From assembly GCF_051014685.1 (NCBI RefSeq), contig NW_027478400.1, forward strand, positions 496,001 through 560,000: 64,000 nucleotides of DNA. The letters are read 5' to 3'. Both the position numbers and the translations under genes were made by a program. Of this stretch, positions 46,742-61,500 are shown one piece after another (the first letter of the stretch is position 1; each line of letters opens with the position of its first letter). The notes under the pieces are model-generated. The model was not told where the DNA came from. It did not search any database and saw nothing but the letters and a program-made list of their open reading frames with translations. The DNA is from Ptiloglossa arizonensis (taxonomy: Eukaryota > Arthropoda > Insecta > Hymenoptera > Colletidae).

Positions 46742-49700
46742 TACAAAGGCCTAGGGGAAAAACACATATCTTTGTAATCGGGCGAGTTTCTGCTTTCAGA
46801 TGCAACAGGAATTTCTCGAGTTCGTCAATCCGTTCGCGAAATATGGGAGTTTGAAGTTAAGGAATGCTTGAGAAACCATCAAAATTTTCGCAAGTCTGAT
46901 ACTCGAAACCAATAACTACTTTGGTCTAGGCGAAAAGAACACACACCATTGTAATCGGGCGAGTTTCTACTTTCAGATGCAACAGGAATTTCTCGAGTTC
47001 GACATTCTGTTCGCGAGATATGGGAGTTTGAAGTTAAGGAATGGTTGAGAAACCATCGAAATTTTCGCAAGTCTGATACTCGAAACCAATAACTACAAAG
47101 GCCTAGGGGAAAAACACATATCTTTGTAATCGGGCGAGTTTCTGCTTTCAGATGCAACAGGAATTTCTCGAGTTCGTCATTCCGTTCGCGAGATATGGGA
47201 GTTTGAAGTTAAGGAATGGTTGAGAAACCATCAAAATTTACGCAATTCTGATGCTAGAAACGAATAACTGGAATGGCCTAGGGGAAAAGTACACACACCA
47301 TTCTAATCGGGCGAGTCTCTACTTTCAGATGCAACAGGAATTTCTCGATTTCGAAAATCCATTCGCGAGATATGGGAGTTTGAAGTTAAGGAATGGTTGA
47401 GAAACCATCGAAATTTTCGCAAGTCTGATACTCGAAACCAATAACTACAAAGGCCTAGGGGAAAAACACATATCTTTGTAATCGGGCGAGTTTCTGCTTT
47501 CAGATGCAACAGGAATTTCTCGAGTTCGTCAATCCGTTCGCGAAATATGGGAGTTTGAAGTTAAGGAATGCTTGAGAAACCATCAAAATTTTCGCAAGTC
47601 TGATACTCGAAACCAATAACTACTTTGGTCTAGGCGAAAAGAACACACACCATTGTAATCGGGCGAGTTTCTACTTTCAGATGCAACAGGAATTTCTCGA
47701 GTTCGACATTCTGTTCGCGAGATATGGGAGTTTGAAGTTAAGGAATGGTTGAGAAACCATCAAAATTTTCGCAATTCTGACGCTTGAAACCTATAACTGG
47801 AATGGCCTAGGGGAAAAGTACACACACCATTCTAATCGGGCGAGTCTCTACTTTCAGATGCAACAGGAATTTCTCGATTTCGTAAATCCATTCGCGAGAT
47901 GTGGGAGTTTGAAGTTAAGGAATCGTTGAGAAACCATCACAATTTTCGCAGGTCTGATACTCGAAACCAATAACTACAAAGGCCTAGGGGAAAAATACAC
48001 ACACCTTTGTAATCGGGCGAGTCTCCACTTTCAGATGCAACAGGAATTTCTCGTGTTCGTCAATCCGTTCGCGAAATATGGGAGTTTGAGGTTAAGGAAT
48101 GCTTGAGAAACCATCAAAATTTACGCAATTCTGATACTCGAAACCAATAACTACAAAGGCCCAGGGGAAAAATACACACCTTTGTAATCGGGCGAGTGTC
48201 CACTTTCAGATGCAACAGGAATTTTTCGAGTTCGTCAATCCGTTCGCGAGATATGGGAGTTTGAAATTAATGAATGGTTGTGAAACCATCGAAATTTTCG
48301 CAATTCTGATGCTAGAAACGAATAACTGGAATGACCTAGGGGAAAAGTACACACACCATTCTAATCGGGCGAGTATCTACTTTCAGATGCAACAGGAATT
48401 TCTCGAGTTCGTCAATCCGTTCGCGAGATATGGGAGTTTGAAGTTAAGGAATGGTTGAGAAACCCTCAAAATTTTCGCAAGTCTGATACTCGAAACCAAC
48501 AACTACAAAGGCCTAGGGGAAAAACACATATCTTTGTAATCGGGCGAGTTTCTGCTTTCAGATGCAACAGGAATTTCTCGAGTTCGTCATTCTGTTCGTG
48601 AGATATGGGAGTTTGAAGTTAAGGAATGGTTGAGAAACCATCAAAATTTTCGCAAGTCTGATACTCGAAACGAATAACAACACAGGCCTAGGGGAAAAAT
48701 GCACAAACCTTTGTAATCGGGCGAGTTTCCACTTTCAGAAGCAACAGCAATTTCTCGAGTTCGTCATTCCGTTCGCGGGATATGGGAGTTTGAAGTTAAG
48801 GAATGGTTGAGAAACCATCAAAATTTTCGCAATTCTGACGCTAGAAACCAATAACTACAATGGCCTAGGGGAAAATACACATACCGTTGTAATCGGGCGA
48901 GTTTCTGCTTTCAGATGCAACAGGAATTTCTCGAGTTCGTCAATCCGTTCGCGAGATATGGGAGTTTGAAGTTAAGGAATGGTTGAGAAACCATCAAAAT
49001 TTTCGCAAGTCTGATACTCGAAACCAATAACTACTTTGGTCTAGGCGAAAAGTACACACACCATTGTAATCGGGCGAGTTTCTACTTTCAGATGCAACAG
49101 GAATTTCTCGAGTTCGACATTCTGTTCGCGAGATATGGGAGTTTGAAGTTAAGGAATGGTTGAGAAACCATCAAAATTTTCGCAATTCTGACGCTTGAAA
49201 CCTATAACTACAATGGCCTAGGGGAAAATTCACATACCGTTGTAATCGGGCGAGTTTCTGCTTTCAGATGCAACAGGAATTTCTCGAGTTCGTCAATCCG
49301 GTCGCGAGATATGGGAGTTTGAAGTTAAGGAATGCTTGAGAAACCATCAAAATTTACGCAATTCTGATACTCGAAACCAATAACTACAAAGGCCTAGGGG
49401 AAAAACACATATCTTTGTAATCGGGCGAGTTTCTGCTTTCAGATGCAACAGGAATTTCTCGAGTTCGTAAATCCATTCGCGAGATATGGGAGATTGAAGT
49501 TAAGGAATCGTTGAGAAACCATCACAATTTTCGCAAGTCTGATACTCGAAACCAATAACTACAAAGGCCTAGGGGAAAAATACACACACCTTTGTAATCG
49601 GGCGAGTCTCCACTTTCAGATGCAACAGGAATTTCTCGAGTTCGTCAATCCGTTCGCGAAATATGGGAGTTTGAAGTTAAGGAATGCTTGAGAAACCATC

Positions 49701-50138
49701 AAAATTTTGGCAATTCTGATGCTTGAAACCTATAACTACAATGGCCTAGGGGAAAATTCACATACCGTTGTAATCGGGCGAGTCTCTACTTTCAGTTGCA
49801 ACAGGAATTTCTCGATTTCGTAAATCCATTCGCGAGATATGGGAGATTGAAGTTAAGGAATCGTTGAGAAACCATCACAATTTTCGCAAGTCTGATACTC
49901 GAAACCAATAACTACAAAGGCCTAGGGGAAAAATACACACACCTTTGTAATCGGGCGAGTCTCCACTTTCAGATGCAACAGGAATTTCTCGAGTTCGTCA
50001 ATCCGTTCGCGAAATATGGGAGTTTGAAGTTAAGGAATGCTAGAGAAACCATCAAAATTTTCGCAAGTCTGATACTCGAAACCAATAACTACTTTGGTCT
50101 AGGCGAAAAGTACACACACCATTGTAATCGGGCGAGTT

Positions 50139-53100
50139 TCTACTTTCAGATGCAACAGGAATTTCTCGAGTTCGACATTCTGTTCGCGAGGTATGGGAGT
50201 TTGAAGTTAAGGAATGGTTGAGAAACCATCAAAATTTTCGCAATTCTGACGCTTGAAACCTATAACTGGAATTGCCTAGGGGAAAAGTACACACACCATT
50301 CTAATCAGGCGAGTCTCTACTTTCAGATGCAACAGAAATTTCTCGATTTCGTAAATCCATTCGCGAGATATGGGAGTTTGAAGTTAAGGAATCGTTGAGA
50401 AACCATCACAATTTTCGCAAGTCTGATACTCGAAACCAATAACTACAAAGGCCTACGGGAAAAATACACACACCTTTGTAATCGGGCGAGTCTCCACTTT
50501 CAGATGCAACAGGAATTTCTCGTGTTCGTCAATCCGTTCGCGAGATATGGGAGTTTGAAGTTAAGGAATGGATGAGAAACCCTCATAATTTTCGCAAGTC
50601 TGATACTCGAAACCAATAACAACACAGGCCTAGGGGAAAAAGCACATACCTTTGTAATCGGGCGAGTTTCCACTTTCAGAAGCAACAGCAATTTCTCGAG
50701 CTCGTCATTCCGTTCGCGAGATATGGGAGTTTGAAATTAATGAATGGTTGAGAAACCATCGAAATTTTCGCATTTCTGATGCTAGAAACGAATAACTGGA
50801 ATGGCCTAGGGGAAAAGTACACACACCATTCTAATCGGGCGAGTCTCTACTTTCAGATGCAACAGGAATTTCTCGAGTTCGTCAATCCGGTCGGGAGATA
50901 TGGGAGTTTGAAGTTAAGGAATGGTTGAGAAACCCTCAAAATTTTCGCAAATCTGATACTCGAAACCAATAACTACAATGGCCGAGGGGAAAAACACACA
51001 TATCCTTGTAATCGGGCGAGTTTCTACTTTCTGATGCAACAGGAATTTCTCAAGTTCGTCAATCCGTTCGCGAGATATGGGAGTTTGAAGTTAAGGAATG
51101 GTTGAGAAACCCTCATAATTTTCGCAAGTCTGATACTCGAAACCAATAACAACACAGGCCTAGGGGAAAAATGCACATACCTTTGTAATCGGGCGTGTTT
51201 CCACTTTCAGAAGCAACAGCAATTTCTCGAGTTCGTCATTCCGTTCGCGAGATATGGGAGTTTGAAGTTATGGAATGGTTGAGAAACCATCAAAATTTTC
51301 GCAATTCTGACGCTAGAAACCAATAACAACACAGGCCTAGGGGAAAAATGCACATACCTTTGTAATCGGGCGAGTTTCCACTTTCAGATGCAACAGGAAT
51401 TTCTCGAGTTCGTCATTCCGTTCGCGAGACATGGGAGTCTGAAGTTAAGGAATGGTTGAGAAACAATCAAAATTTTCGCAATTCTGATACTCCAAACCAA
51501 TAACCACAAAGGCCTAGGGGAAAAATACACACACCTTTGTAATCGGGCGAGTTTCCACTTTCAGATGCAACAGGAATTTCTCGAGTTCGTCATTCCGTTC
51601 GCGAGACATGGGAGTTTGAAGTTAAGGATTGGTTGAGAAACCATCAAAATTTTGGCAATTCTGATACTCAAAACCAATAACTGGAATGGTCCAGGGGAAA
51701 AATACACACACCTTTGTAATCGGGCGAGTTTCCACTTTCAGATGCAACAGGAATTTCTCGAGTTCGTCAATCCGTTCGCGAGATATGGGAGTTTGAAATT
51801 AATGAATGGTTGAGAAACCATCGAAATTTTCGCAATTCTGATGCTAGAAACGAATAACTGGAATGACCTAGGGGAAAAGTACACACACCATTCTAATCGG
51901 GCGAGTCTCTACTTTCAGATGCAACAGGAATTTCTCGAGTTCGTCAATCCGGTCGGGAGATATGGGAGTTTGAAGTTAAGGAATGGTTGAGAAACCCTCA
52001 AAATTTTCGCAAGTCTGATACTCGAAACCAATAACTACAAAGGCCTAGGGGAGAAACACATATCTTTGTAATCGGGCGAGTTTCTGCTCTCAGATGCAAC
52101 AGGAATTTCTCGAGTTCGTCATTCTGTTCGAGAGATATGGGAGTTTGAAGTTAAGGAATGGTTGAGAAACCATCAAAATTTTCGCAATTCTGACGCTTGA
52201 AACCTATAACTACAATGGCATAGGGGAAAATTCACATACCGTTGTAAACGGGCGAGTTTCTGCTTTCAGATGCAACAGGAATTTCTCGAGTTCGTCAATC
52301 CGTTCGCGAGATATGGAAGTTTGAAATTAAGGAATGCTTGAGAAACCATCAAAATTTACGCAATTCTGATACTCGAAACCAATAACTACAAGGGCCTAGG
52401 GGAAAAATGCACACACCATTCTAATCGGGCGAGTCTCTACTTTCAGATGCAACAGGAATTTCTCAAGTTCGTCAATCCGTTCGCGAGATATGGGAGTTTG
52501 AAGTTAAGGAATGGTTGAGAAACCCTCAAAATTTTCGCAAGTCTGATACTCGAAACCAATAACAACACAGGCCTAGGGGAAAAATGCACATACCTTTGTA
52601 ATCGGGCGAGTTTCCACTTTCAGATGCAACAGGAATTTCTCGAGTTCGTCATTCCGTTCGCGAGACATGGGAGTTTGAAGTTTAGGAATGGTTGAGAAAC
52701 CATCAAAATTTTCGCAATTCTGATACTCCAAACCAATAACAACAAAGGCCTAGGGGAAAAATACACACACCTTTGTAATCGGGCGAGTTTCCACTTTCAG
52801 ATGCAACAGGAATTTCTCGAGTTCGACATTCTGTTCGCGAGATATGGGAGTTTGAAGTTAAGGAATGGTTGAGAAACCATCAAAATTTTCGCAATTCTGA
52901 CGCTTGAAACCTATAACTGGAATTGCCTAGGGGAAAAGTACACACACCATTCTAATCAGGCGAGTCTCTACTTTCAGATGCAACAGGAATTTCTCGATTT
53001 CGTAAATCCATTCGCGAGATATGGGAGTTTGAAGTTAAGGAATCGTTGAGAAACCATCACAATTTTCGCAAGTCTGATACTCGAAACCAATAACTACAAA

Positions 53101-55560
53101 GGCCTACGGGAAAAATACACACACCTCTGTAATCGGGCGAGTCTCCACTTTCAGATGCAACAGGAATTTCTCGTGTTCGTCAATCCGTTCGCGAGATATG
53201 GGAGTTTGAAGTTAAGGAATGGATGAGAAACCCTCATAATTTTCGCAAGTCTGATACTCGAAACCAATAACAACACAGGCCTAGGGGAAAAATGCACATA
53301 CCTTTGTAATCGGGCGAGTTTCCACTTTCAGAAGCAACAGCAATTTCTCGAGTTCGTCATTCCGTTCGCGAGATATGGGAGTTTGAAATTAATGAATGGT
53401 TGAGAAACCATCGAAATTTTCGCATTTCTGATGCTAGAAACGAATAACTGGAATGGCCTAGGGGAAAAGTACACACACCATTCTAATCGGGCGAGTCTCT
53501 ACTTTCAGATGCAACAGGAATTTCTCGATTTCGTAAATCCATTCGCGAGATATGGGAGTTTGAAGTTAAGGAATCGTTGAGAAACCATCACAATTTTCGC
53601 AAGTCTGATACTCGAAACCAATAACTACAAAGGCCTAGGGGAAAAATGCACACACCTTTGTAATCGGGCGAGTCTCCACTTTCAGATGCAACAGGAATTT
53701 CTCGTGTTCGTCAATCCGTTCGCGAGATATGGGAGTTTGAACTTAAGGAATGGTTGAGAAACCCTCCAAATTTTCGCAAATCTGATACTCGAAACCAATA
53801 ACTACAATGGCCGAGGGGAAAAACACACATATCCTTGTAATCGGGCGAGTTTCTACTTTCTGATGCAACAGGAATTTCTCAAGTTCGTCAATCCGTTCGC
53901 GAGATATGGGAGTTTGAAGTTAAGGAATGGTTGAGAAACCCTCATAATTTTCGCAAGTCTGATACTCGAAACCAATAACAATACAGGCCTAGGGGAAAAA
54001 TGCACATACCTTTGTAATCGGGCGTGTTTCCACTTTCAGAAGCAACAGCAATTTCTCGAGTTCGTCATTCCGTTCGCGAGATATGGGAGTTTGAAGTTAT
54101 GGAATGGTTGAGAAACCATCAAAATTTTCGCAATTCTGACGCTAGAAACCAATAACAACACAGGCCTAGGGGAAAAATGCACATACCTTTGTAATCGGGC
54201 GAGTTTCCACTTTCAGATGCAACAGGAATTTCTCGAGTTCGTCATTCCGTTCGCGAGACATGGGAGTTTGAAGTTAAGGAATGGTTGAGAAACAATCAAA
54301 ATTTTCGCAATTCTGATACTCCAAACCAATAACCACAAAGGCCTAGGGGAAAAATACACACACCTTTGTAATCGGGCGAGTTTCCACATTCAGATGCAAC
54401 AGGAATTTCTCGAGTTCGTCATTCCGTTCGCGAGACGTGGGAGTTTGAAGTTAAGGATTGGTTGAGAAACCATCAAAATTTTGGCAATTCTGATACTCAA
54501 AACCAATAACTGGAATGGTCCAGGGGAAAAATACACACACCTTTGTAATCGGGCGAGTTTCCACTTTCAGATGCAACAGGAATTTCTCGAGATCGTCAAT
54601 CCGTTCGCGAGATATGGGAGTTTGAAATTAATGAATGGTTGAGAAACCATCGAAATTTTCGCAATTCTGATGCTAGAAACGAATAACTGGAATGACCTAG
54701 GGGAAAAGCACACACACCATTCTAATCGGGCGAGTCTCTACTTTCAGATGCAACAGGAATTTCTCGAGTTCGTCAATCCGGTCGCGAAATATGGGAGTTT
54801 GAAGTTAAGGAATGGTTGAGAAACCCTCAAAATTTTCGCAAGTCTGATACTCGAAACCAATAACTACAAAGGCCTAGGGGAAAAACACATATCTTTGTAA
54901 TCGGGCGAGTTTCTGCTCTCAGATGCAACAGGAATTTCTCGAGTTCGTCATTCTGTTCGAGAAATATGGGAGTTTGAAGTTAAGGAATGGTTGAGAAACC
55001 ATCAAAATTTTCGCAATTCTGACGCTTGAAACCTATAACTACAATGGCATAGGGGAAAATTCACATACCGTTGTAAACGGGCGAGTTTCTGCTTTCAGAT
55101 GCAACAGGAATTTCTCGAGTTCGTCAATCCGTTCGCGAGATATGGAAGTTTGAAGTTAAGGAATGCTTGAGAAACCATCAAAATTTACGCAATTCTGATA
55201 CTCGAAACCAATAATTACAAGGGCCTAGGGGAAAAATACACACACCATTCTAATCGGGCGAGTCTCTACTTTCAGATGCAACAGGAATTTCTCAAGTTCG
55301 TCAATCCGTTCGCGAGATATGGAAGTTTGAAGTTAAGGAATGGTTGAGAAACCCTCAAAATTTTCGCAAGTCTGATACTCGAAACCAATAACAACACAGG
55401 CCTAGGGGAAAAATGCACATACCTTTGTAATCGGGCGAGTTTCCACTTTCAGATGCAACAGGAATTTCTCGAGTTCGTCATTCCGTTCGCGAGACATGGG
55501 AGTTTGAAGTTAAGGAATGGTTGAGAAACCATCAAAATTTTCGCAATTCTGATACTCCAA
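50139..55560 (+). repeat. Higher-order repeat: 15- and 16-monomer offsets
   Basis: 50139-50790 recurs at about 52793-53440 (offset about 2654) and 50950-52700 recurs at about 53780-55560 (offset about 2830). The change of offset by one monomer shows a single-unit insertion in the second copy. Confidence 0.82.
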
Positions 55561-58500
55561 ACCAATAACAACAAAGGCCTAGGGGAAAAATACACACACC
55601 TTTGTAATCGGGCGAGTTTCCACTTTCAGATGCAACAGGAATTTCTCGAGTTCGTCATTCCGTTCGCGAGATATGGGAGTTTGAAGTTAAGGAATGCTTG
55701 AGAAACCATCAAAATTTACGCAATTCTGATACTCGAAACCAATAACTACAAAGGCCGAGGGGAAAAATACACACACCTTTGTAATCGGGCGCGTCTCCAC
55801 TTTCAGATGCAACAGGAATTTCTCGAGTTCGTCAATCCGTTCGCGAGATATGGGAGTTTGAAATTAATGAATGGTTGAGAAACCATCGAAATTTTCGCAA
55901 TTCTGATGCTAGAAACGAATAACTGGAATGACCTAGGGGAAAAGTACACACACCATTCTAATCGGGCGAGTCTCTACTTTCAGATGCAACAGGAATTTCT
56001 CGAGTTCGTCAATCCGTTCGCGAGATATGGGAGTTTGAAGTTAAGGAATGGTTGAGAAACCCTCAAAATTTTCGCAAGTCTGATACTCGAAACCAATAAA
56101 TACAAAGGCCTAGGGGAAAAACACATATCTTTGTAATCGGGCGAGTTTCTGCTTTCAGATGCAACAGGAATTTCTCGAGTTCGTCAATCCGTTCGCGAAA
56201 TATGGGAGTTTGAAGTTAAGGAATGCTTGAGAAACCATCAAAATTTTCGCAAGTCTGATACTCGAAACCAATAACAACTTTGGTCTAGGCGAAAAGTACA
56301 CACACCATTGTAATCGGGCGAGTTTCTACTTTCAGATGCAACAGGAGTTTCTCGAGTTCGACATTCTGTTCGCGAGATATGGGAGTTTGAAGTTAAGGAA
56401 TGGTTGAGAAACCATCAAAATTTTCGCAATTCTGACGCTTGAAACCTATAACTACAATGGCCTAGGGGAAAATTCACATACCGTTGTAATCGGGCGAGTT
56501 TCTGCTTTCAGATGCAACAGGAATTTCTCGAGTTCGTCAATCCGGTCGCGAGATATGGGAGTTTGAACGTAAGGAATGCTTGAGAAACCATCAAAATTTA
56601 CGCAAATCTGATACTCGAAACCAATAACTACAAGGGCCTAGGGGAAAAATACACACACCTTTGTAATCGGGCGAGTTTCCACTTTCAGATGCAACAGGAA
56701 TTTCTCGAGTTCGTCAATCCGTTCGCGAGATATGGGAGTTTGAAATTAATGAATGGTTGAGAAACCATCGAAATTTTCGCAATTCTGATGCTAGAAACGA
56801 ATAACTGGAATGGCCTAGGGGAAAAGTACACACACCATTCTAATCGGGCGAGTCTCTACTTTCAGATGCAACAGGAATTTCTCGATTTCGTAAATCCATT
56901 CGCGAGATATGGGAGTTTGAAGTTGAGGAATCGTTGAGAAACCATCACAATTTTCGCAAGTCTGATACTCGAAACCAATAACTACTATGGCCTAGGGGAA
57001 AAGTACTCACACCATTGTAATCGGGCGGGTTTCTACTTTCAGATGCAACAGGAATTTCTCGAGTTCGTCAATCCGTTCGCGAGATATGGGAGTTTGAAGT
57101 TAAGGAATGGTTGAGAAACCCTCCAAATTTTCGCAAATCTGATACTCGAAACCAATAACTACAATGGCCTAGGGGAAAAACACAAATATACTTGTAATCG
57201 GGCGAGTTTCTACTTTCAGATGCAACAGGAATTTCTCAAGTTCGTCAATCCGTTCGCGAGATATGGGAGTTTGAAGTTATGGAATGGTTGAGAAACCCTC
57301 AAAATTTTCGCAAGTCTGATACTCGAAACCAATATCAACACAGGCCTAGGGGAAAAATGCACATACCGTTGTAATCGGGCGAGTCTCTGCTTTCAGATGC
57401 AACAGGAATTTCTCGAGTTCGTCAATCCGTTCGCGAGATATGGGAGTTTGAAGTTAAGGAATGCTTGAGAAACCATCAAAATTCTTGCAAGTCTGATACT
57501 CGAAACCAATTACTACAAAGGCCTAGGGGAAAAATGCCCATACCTTTGTAACCGGGCGAGTTTCCACTTTCAGATGCAACAGGAATTTCTCGAGTTCGTC
57601 AATCCGTTCGCGAGATATGGGAGTTTGAAGTTAAGGAATGCTTGGGAAACCATCAAAATTTTTGCAAGTCTGATACTCGAAACCAATTACTACAAAGGCC
57701 TAGGGGAAAAATGCCCATACCATTGTAATCGGGCGAGTTTCTGCTTTCAGATGCAACAGGAATTTCTCGAGTTCGTCAATCCGTTCGCGAAATATGGGAG
57801 TTTGAAGTTAAGGAATGCTTGAGAAACCATCAAAATTTTCGCAAGTCTGATACTCGAAACCAATAACTACTTTGGTCTAGGCGAAAAGTACACCCACCAT
57901 TGTAACCGGGCGAGTTTCTACTTTCAGATGCAACAGGAATTTCTCGAGTTCGACATTCTGTTCGCGAGATATGGGAGTTTGAAGTTAAGGAATGGTTGAG
58001 AAACCATCAAAATTTTCGCAATTCTGACGCTTGAATCCTATAACTACAATGGCCTAGGGGAAAATTCACATACCGTTGTAATCGGGCGAGTTTCTGCTTT
58101 CAGATGCAACAGGAATTTCTCGATTTCGTAAATCCGTTCGCGAGATATGGGAGTTTGAAGTTGAGGAATCGTTGAGAAACCATCACAATTTTCGCAAGTC
58201 TGATACTCGCAACCAATAACAACACAGGCCTAGGGTAAAAATGCACATACCTTTGTAATCGGGCGAGTTTCCACTTTCAGAAGCAACAGCAATTTCTCGA
58301 GTTCGTCATTCCGTTCGCGAGATATGGGAGTTTGAAGTTATGGAATGGTTGAGAAACCATCAAAATTTTAGCAATTCTGACGCTAGAAACCAATAACTAC
58401 AATGGCCTAGGGGAAAATACACATACCGTTGTAATCGGGCGAGTTTCTGCTTTCAGATGCAACAGGAATTTCTCGAGTTCGTCAATCCGTTCGCGAGATA

Positions 58501-61500
58501 TGGGAGTCTGAAGTTAAGGAATGCTTGAGAAACCATCAAAATTTTTGCAAGTCTGATACTCGAAACCAATTACTACAAAGGCCTAGGGGAAAAATGCCCA
58601 TACCTTTCAATCGGGCGAGTTTCCACTTTCAGATGCAACAGGAATTTCTCGAGTTCGTCATTCCGTTCGCGAGACATGGGAGTTTGAAGTTAAGGAATGG
58701 TTGAGAAACCATCAAAATTTTGGCAATTCTGATGCTAGAAACGAATAACTGGAATGGCCTAGGGGAAAAGTACACACACCATTCTGATCGGGCGAGTTTC
58801 TGCTTTCAGATGCAACAGGAATTTCTCGAGTTCGTCAATCCGTTCGCGAGATATGGGAGTCTGAAGTTAAGGAATGGTTGAGAAACCATCGCAATATTCG
58901 CAATTCTGATGCTCGAAACGAATAACTGGAATGGCCTAGGGGAAAAGTACACACACCACTCTAATCGGGCGAGTCTCTACTTTCAGATGCAACAGGAATT
59001 TCTCGAGTTCGTCAATCCATTCGCGAGATATGGGAGTTTGAAGTTAAGGAATGCTTGAGAAACCATCAAAATTTTCGAAAGTCTGATACTCGAAACCAAT
59101 AACTACAAAGGCCTAGGGGAAAAATGCACATACCTTTGTAATCGGGCGCGTTTCCACTTTCAGATGCAACAGGAAGTTCTCGAGTTCGTGATTCCGTTTG
59201 CGAGATATGGTGGTTTGAAGTTAAGGAATGGTTGAGAAACCATCAAAATTTTCGCAATTCTGATGCTAGAAACGAATAACTGGAATGGCCTAGGGGAAAA
59301 GTACACACACCATTGTAATCGGGCGAGTTTCTAATTTCAGATGCAACAGGAATTTCTTGAGTTCGTCAATCCGTTCGCGAGATATGGGAGTTTGAAGTTA
59401 AGGAATGGTTGGGAAACCCTCAAAATTTTCGCAAGTCTGATACACGAAACCAACAACTACTATGATCTAGGGCAAAAATACAAATACCGTTGTAATCGGG
59501 CGAGTTTCTGCTTTCAGATACAACAGAAATTTCTCGAGTTCGTCAATCCGTTCGCGAGATATGGAAGTGTGAAGTTACGGAATGGATGAGAAACCATCAA
59601 AATTTTCGCAAGTCTGATAATCGAAACCAATAGCTGGAATGGTCTAGGGGAAAAGTACACACACCATTGTAATCGGGCGAGTTTCTGCTTTCAGATGCAA
59701 GAGGAATTTCTCGAGTTCGTCAATCCGTTCGCGAGATATGGGAGTTTGAAGTTAAGGAATGCTTGAGAAGCCATCAAAATTTTCGCAAGTCTGATACTCG
59801 CAACCAATAACTACTATGATCTAGGGCAAAAATACACATACCGTTGTAATCGGGCGAGTTTCTGCTTTCAGATGCAACAGAAATTTCTCGAGTTTGTCAA
59901 TCGTTTCGCGAGATATGGGAGTTTGAAGTTAAGGAATGCTTGAGAAACCGTCAAAATTTTCGAAAGTCTAATACTCGAAACCAATAACTACAAAGGCCTA
60001 GGGGAAAAATACACATACCGTTGTAATCGGGCGAGTTTCTACTTTCACATGCAACAGGAATTTCTCGAGTTCGTCAATCGTTTCGCGAGATATGGGAGTT
60101 TGAAGTTAAGGAATGGTTGAGAAACTATCAAAATTTTCGCAAGTCTGATACTCGAAACCAATAACTACAATGGCCTAGGGGCAAAATACACATACCGTTG
60201 TAATTGGGAGGGTTTCTACTTTCAGATGCAACAGAAATTATTCGGATTCGTCAATCCGTTCGCGAGATATGGGAGTTTGAAGTTAAGGAATGCTTGAGAA
60301 ACCATCAAAATTTTCGCAAGTCTGATACTCGAAACCAATAACTACTATGATATAGGGCAAAAATACACATACCGTTGTAATCGGGCGAGTTTCTACTTTC
60401 AGATGCAACAGGAATTTCTCGAGTTCGTCAATCCGTTCGCGAGATATGGGAGTTTGAAGTTAAGGAATGCTTGAGGATCCATCAAAATTTTCGAAAGTCT
60501 GATACTCGAAACCAATAACAACAAAGGCCTAGGGGAAAAATACACGTACCGGTGTAATCGGGCGAGTTTCTACTTTCAGATGCAACAGGAATTTCTCGAG
60601 TTCGTCAATCCGTTCGCAAGATATGGGAGTTTGAGTTTAAGGAATGGTTGAGCAACCATCAAAATTTTCGCAAGTCTGATACTCGAAACCAATAACTGGA
60701 ATGACCTAGGGGAAAAGTACACACACCATTGTAATCGGGCGAGTTTCTGCTTCCAGGTGCAACAGGAATTTCTCGAGTTTGTCAATCCGTTCGCGAGATA
60801 TGGAAGTTTAAACTTAAGGAATGGTTGAGAAACCATCGAAATTTTCGCAAACCTGATACTCGAAAGCAATAACTACAAAGGCCTAGGGGGAAAACACACA
60901 TATCTATGTAATCGGGCGAGTTTCTAATTTCAGATGCAACAGGAATTTCTCGAGTTCGTCATTCCGTTCGCGAGATATGGGAGTTTGAAGTTAAGGAATG
61001 GTTGAGAAACCATCAAAATTTTCGAAAGTCTTATACTCGAAACCAATAACTACAAAGGCCTAGGGGAAAAATACACATACCCTTGTAATCGGGCGAGTTT
61101 CCACTTTCAGATGCACCAGGTACTTCTCGAGTTCGTCAATCCGTTCACGAGATATGGGAGTTTGAAGTTAAGGAATGGTTGAGAAACCATCGAAATTTTC
61201 GCAATTCTGATGCTAGAAACGAATAACTGGAATGGCCTAGGGGAAAAGTACACACACCATTCTAATCGGGCGAGTCTCTACTTTCAGATGCAACAGGAAT
61301 TTCACGAGTTCGTCAATCCATTCGCGAGATATGGGAGTTTGAAGTTAAGGAATGCTTGAGAAACCATCAAAATTTTCGAAAGTCTGATACTCGAAACCAA
61401 TAACTACAAAGGCCTAGGGGAAAAATGCACATACCTTTGTAATCGGGGGCGTTTCCACTTTCAGATGCAACAGGAAGTTCTCGATTTCGTGATTCCGTTT

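Noticed and set aside
46879..47509. Minus-strand frames of 68-97 codons in the satellite
   Set aside because: Repeated in each monomer and explained by the 177-bp period; no start context or domain.
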